The notes beneath the pieces are model-generated. The model saw nothing but the letters and a program-made list of their open reading frames with translations, did not search any database and was not told the DNA's origin. From positions 1-64,000 of the forward strand of contig JAHRYV010000002.1 in NCBI GenBank assembly GCA_020621965.1: DNA of 64,000 nt, written 5' to 3'. Positions 63,101-64,000 of the stretch are shown here, in pieces. The position numbers were made by a program, and so were the translations under genes. Source of the stretch: Curvibacter sp. (GTDB taxonomy: Bacteria > Pseudomonadota > Gammaproteobacteria > Burkholderiales > Burkholderiaceae_C). Within the stretch, counting starts at the first letter, position 1. Each line of letters opens with the position of its first letter.

Positions 63101-63327
63101 ACGAGGAGCAATGCGCCTACCTGGCCAATGTTGTGATGCGGCTGCCGGCCTGGTATGGCGCGCTGGAGGAGGTGCGGGGCCACATTGCCGCCGCGCGCGG
63201 GAGCACGCCGCAGGAAGCCGTCGGCAAGTTTGCCGCCGCCGCCGCCCGATTCCGCGCGGCGGGCCAGCCCCTGGATGCCGCGCGCTGCGAGCGCCTGGCG
63301 GCCGATCCCGGATCAGATGGCCGCTGA
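60154..63327 (+). CDS. BTAD/AAA transcriptional activator (SARP-like, large form)
   Basis: The protein has 1,057 residues from the ATG at 60154; a GTG at 60085 would add 23 residues. Residues 10-100 form an OmpR-type winged helix (LLGRFAVAVAGVEI; LRKALHHARQALG). Residues 105-250 form the bacterial transcriptional activation domain (TPR-like). An AAA/STAND ATPase has Walker A GPAGIGKS (277-284) and LLQVDDAHLIDD (Walker B-like). C-terminal TPRs follow (LAEVALHEGRRDEARALIDEAL). It lies divergent to the globin operon across 132 bases and probably controls it. The ligand is unknown. Confidence 0.9.
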   Translation: MDAAPPAVPADGPQGLQLTLLGRFAVAVAGVEITAEAWPSLRATHLVQLLSLQPRHRMRREVLIDALWPQLAPEAGAANLRKALHHARQALGRHDGVTVQAGELVLWPERPLQVDAQVFEERAQAVLRQRTAAACAEVAAGYAGDLLPGARYEAWTEPARERLRACHLELLRVSGQWERVARMEPTDEPAHRALMRGELQAGNRAAALRWYAQLREALQDTLGVAPDADTQALYEECVAGLQAVGPAFVGRALELAQITAWLALAPAARPGGIVLRGPAGIGKSALCREVGARSRAAGWTVLRVDAAQTGRAYAVIAAIVEQLILEDRAVLDRVGASVRAVLAQISPLAAPANPPLGPLGRHQVVGAARQILQASAQGRQVLLQVDDAHLIDDADVDVLLQLAVAGAPVCLLLATRAMPPTAALARGITRLLRASVLQLIELAPLAEDESRRLVARAVPGELPEELLARLVRSAQGNPFAIVELARCVAAGDRERLPASAAEAITERLCDVPDEALTLLRWLALCGDEFDVGTVEAIALPAQTPTLAALAAGVLVLAGGRYRFRHELVRQALVDQVPPHRRLKMHRQIAAQLAEAQARPALIARHWLAGGNQRDAMPWLLAAAREALRLAAFSDTLRHLEPLLAFEPDHAEALRLRAEALDAMGDPAALAAYRLAAEAADEPASHDLRAKAALAQVKLGDPKGALLALEGLRPTSIEGRLCEALAYSGAAALGVADPAMGTAKAAVARRLALESGDTTSLVIASWAQAAAAHARGELHRSVWADLQETSHVPHLALRVFDGHLCITQRFLYGAKPYADVIAFAEQLAQEARRLGAARGHAFGVTLRGEAEWLAGDLAAARLHLREGARLHRAIGGPVGEALSLQRLAEVALHEGRRDEARALIDEALDVARQTDIGFHLLDRIYGTRINLHRDDPQGALHVMADASESVRGPLETCPGCRITFAVPAAIAAARAGELELADRHEEQCAYLANVVMRLPAWYGALEEVRGHIAAARGSTPQEAVGKFAAAAARFRAAGQPLDAARCERLAADPGSDGR

Positions 63328-63367
63328 CTGGTGGCCGCTTTTGCCCGGCGAGGACGGCAGATGGACG

Positions 63368-63504
63368 AACGGGGCCTGTCGGCCCCGTTCTCTCCGACGC
63401 TCCCGCTTCGACTCACTCGTAGTCAAAATCCTCGCGGTAATCATCGGGATTGATCCCCTCCGCCCGCAGCGGCTCCACCAGGCGGTAGCGGGTGACCTTG
63501 GCGG
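63368..63504. repeat. Direct repeat copy 2: gene 3' end plus terminator
   Basis: It matches 58848-58984 in the same orientation. It contains the hairpin (63370-63387), the stop and the last 30 codons of the minus-strand fragment at 63413-63592. It forms the right border of the globin/BTAD cassette, 4,520 bases from copy 1. Confidence 0.85.
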
Positions 63505-63592
63505 AGGCGGTGATGTAGCCCTTGATGACGATCTCGCGGGTCACGGGGCTGTGCATCTCCCGGGCCACCATCTGCGACACACGCTGTCGCAT
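63413..63592 (-). pseudogene. 3' remnant of an unidentified gene (longer copy)
   Basis: An open frame of 59 codons (VAREMHSPVTREIVIKGYI...YREDFDYE) that begins with an in-frame stop directly before the first ATG and has no ribosome site. It is therefore a cut-off C-terminus rather than a whole gene. The last 30 codons recur at 58893-58984. The protein family was not recognised. Confidence 0.6.
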
Positions 63593-63613
63593 TCATGCGA
63601 ACAATTTCTACCC

Positions 63614-64000
63614 ATGAACCCGGGACAAATTTGGCTGGAAATCGATGGCCGATCCTTTGACTACGCACAGCAGGAGCTATTCCCGCTCGATTCGTGGGGT
63701 GCTGCTCAGTCCTTCTCCGTCATCGACTGGCCTCATCAAGCGATTGCCAGGGCGATGGTAGGCCCGCTTCGCCTCGGCGATCTTGGCGAATCCCGCGAAT
63801 ACTCATTGCAGTGTCTCGCCGTAACGGCTGACGGCGAGTTTGCCGCGTGCATCAGCGTGGAAGGGAGGCAATTTGGGGACGCGAGAGCCATGTGGGCGCA
63901 AGTGGCGTGCGAACTTGATGAAGCCAGGCGACGACCGCTATGCGACAAAGCCCATCGTGCCATGACGCCCAGCGATTGCCTGAGAGCGTGGTCGAATCCT
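63614..64000 (+). CDS. Unidentified protein, incomplete at the window edge
   Basis: The ORF begins ATG AACCCGGGACAAATT and stays open for 129 codons to the last base (MNPGQIWLEIDGRSFDYAQQ... ...SDCLRAWSNP). Codon use is acceptable, with lower GC than the core genome. No family is recognised; it looks globular with no signal peptide. It starts 21 bases after the remnant gene on the other strand. The ribosome site is weak. A genuine gene is likely but not proven. Confidence 0.5.
   Translation, partial: MNPGQIWLEIDGRSFDYAQQELFPLDSWGAAQSFSVIDWPHQAIARAMVGPLRLGDLGESREYSLQCLAVTADGEFAACISVEGRQFGDARAMWAQVACELDEARRRPLCDKAHRAMTPSDCLRAWSNP

Overview
The window is about 64 kb of GC-rich DNA with densely packed genes. 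Short ATGA/GTGA overlaps, the family content (NtrBC after glnA, a long IF-1 paralogue, DUF3079, DUF2069, DUF1993, phhA-phhB-hpd, a solitary ccoG, the aroQ/trhP pair) and the codon bias point to a betaproteobacterium, most likely Burkholderiales of the Comamonadaceae type. The family-level placement is inference. No rRNA, tRNA or CRISPR array was seen.

Layout. 1-8.7 kb: the end of glnA, a small exported protein, glnL-glnG (nitrogen control), then a minus-strand block with ogt, xth, a DUF4337 membrane protein, and the tightly overlapping folA-eamA-thyA operon, in which thyA has lost about 91 internal codons. A lipoprotein and a zinc-binding CZB protein follow. 8.8-19.6 kb: a GlcD-type FAD oxidase with a DUF2069 protein, yihY, a DinB-fold protein, a membrane hydrolase-like protein, and a striking signalling/secretion operon made of a CHASE2 adenylate/guanylate cyclase, a 1,269-residue exported NHL/Fn3/transglutaminase/TPR protein and a small exported partner. 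19.6-24.2 kb: an alpha/beta hydrolase and metY, both carrying clustered small indels, then a CBS protein, aroC and a class II aldolase. 24.2-33 kb: mixed metabolism and translation genes, with two non-coding, two-armed, terminal-inverted-repeat elements of about 270 bp. 33-41.7 kb: a cold-shock-like group (RRM protein, IF-1 paralogue, small ORF), a membrane/Fe-S redox pair, an RNB ribonuclease, and the phenylalanine/tyrosine degradation operon hpd-phhB-phhA. 42-48.8 kb: ccoG and ric, each preceded by an FNR-type box, then fumC, a GT39-like transferase and DUF1993.

48.8-64 kb is accessory in character. A carbamate kinase/cyclic-diphosphoglycerate-synthetase-like pair lies between an intact DUF1993 gene and a diverged fossil of a DUF1993 3' end. 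Next come an isoquinoline-oxidoreductase-type molybdenum hydroxylase (iorAB) and a lower-GC 1,241-residue orphan protein. The orphan has an N-terminal restriction-endonuclease-like motif set and a degenerate NTPase-like region, and is the best candidate for an undescribed (anti-phage?) system. It is followed by broken gene pieces (ABC permease 3' end, an exported protein frameshifted at a G9 tract, a cut-off signal peptide). Last is a cassette with two truncated haemoglobins, a small Pro/Ala-rich protein and a divergent BTAD/AAA regulator, bracketed by 137-bp direct repeats that each contain the same gene 3' end plus its terminator. An incomplete ORF runs off the right edge.

Coordinates were read by hand. 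Homology statements come from motif recognition, not database searches.
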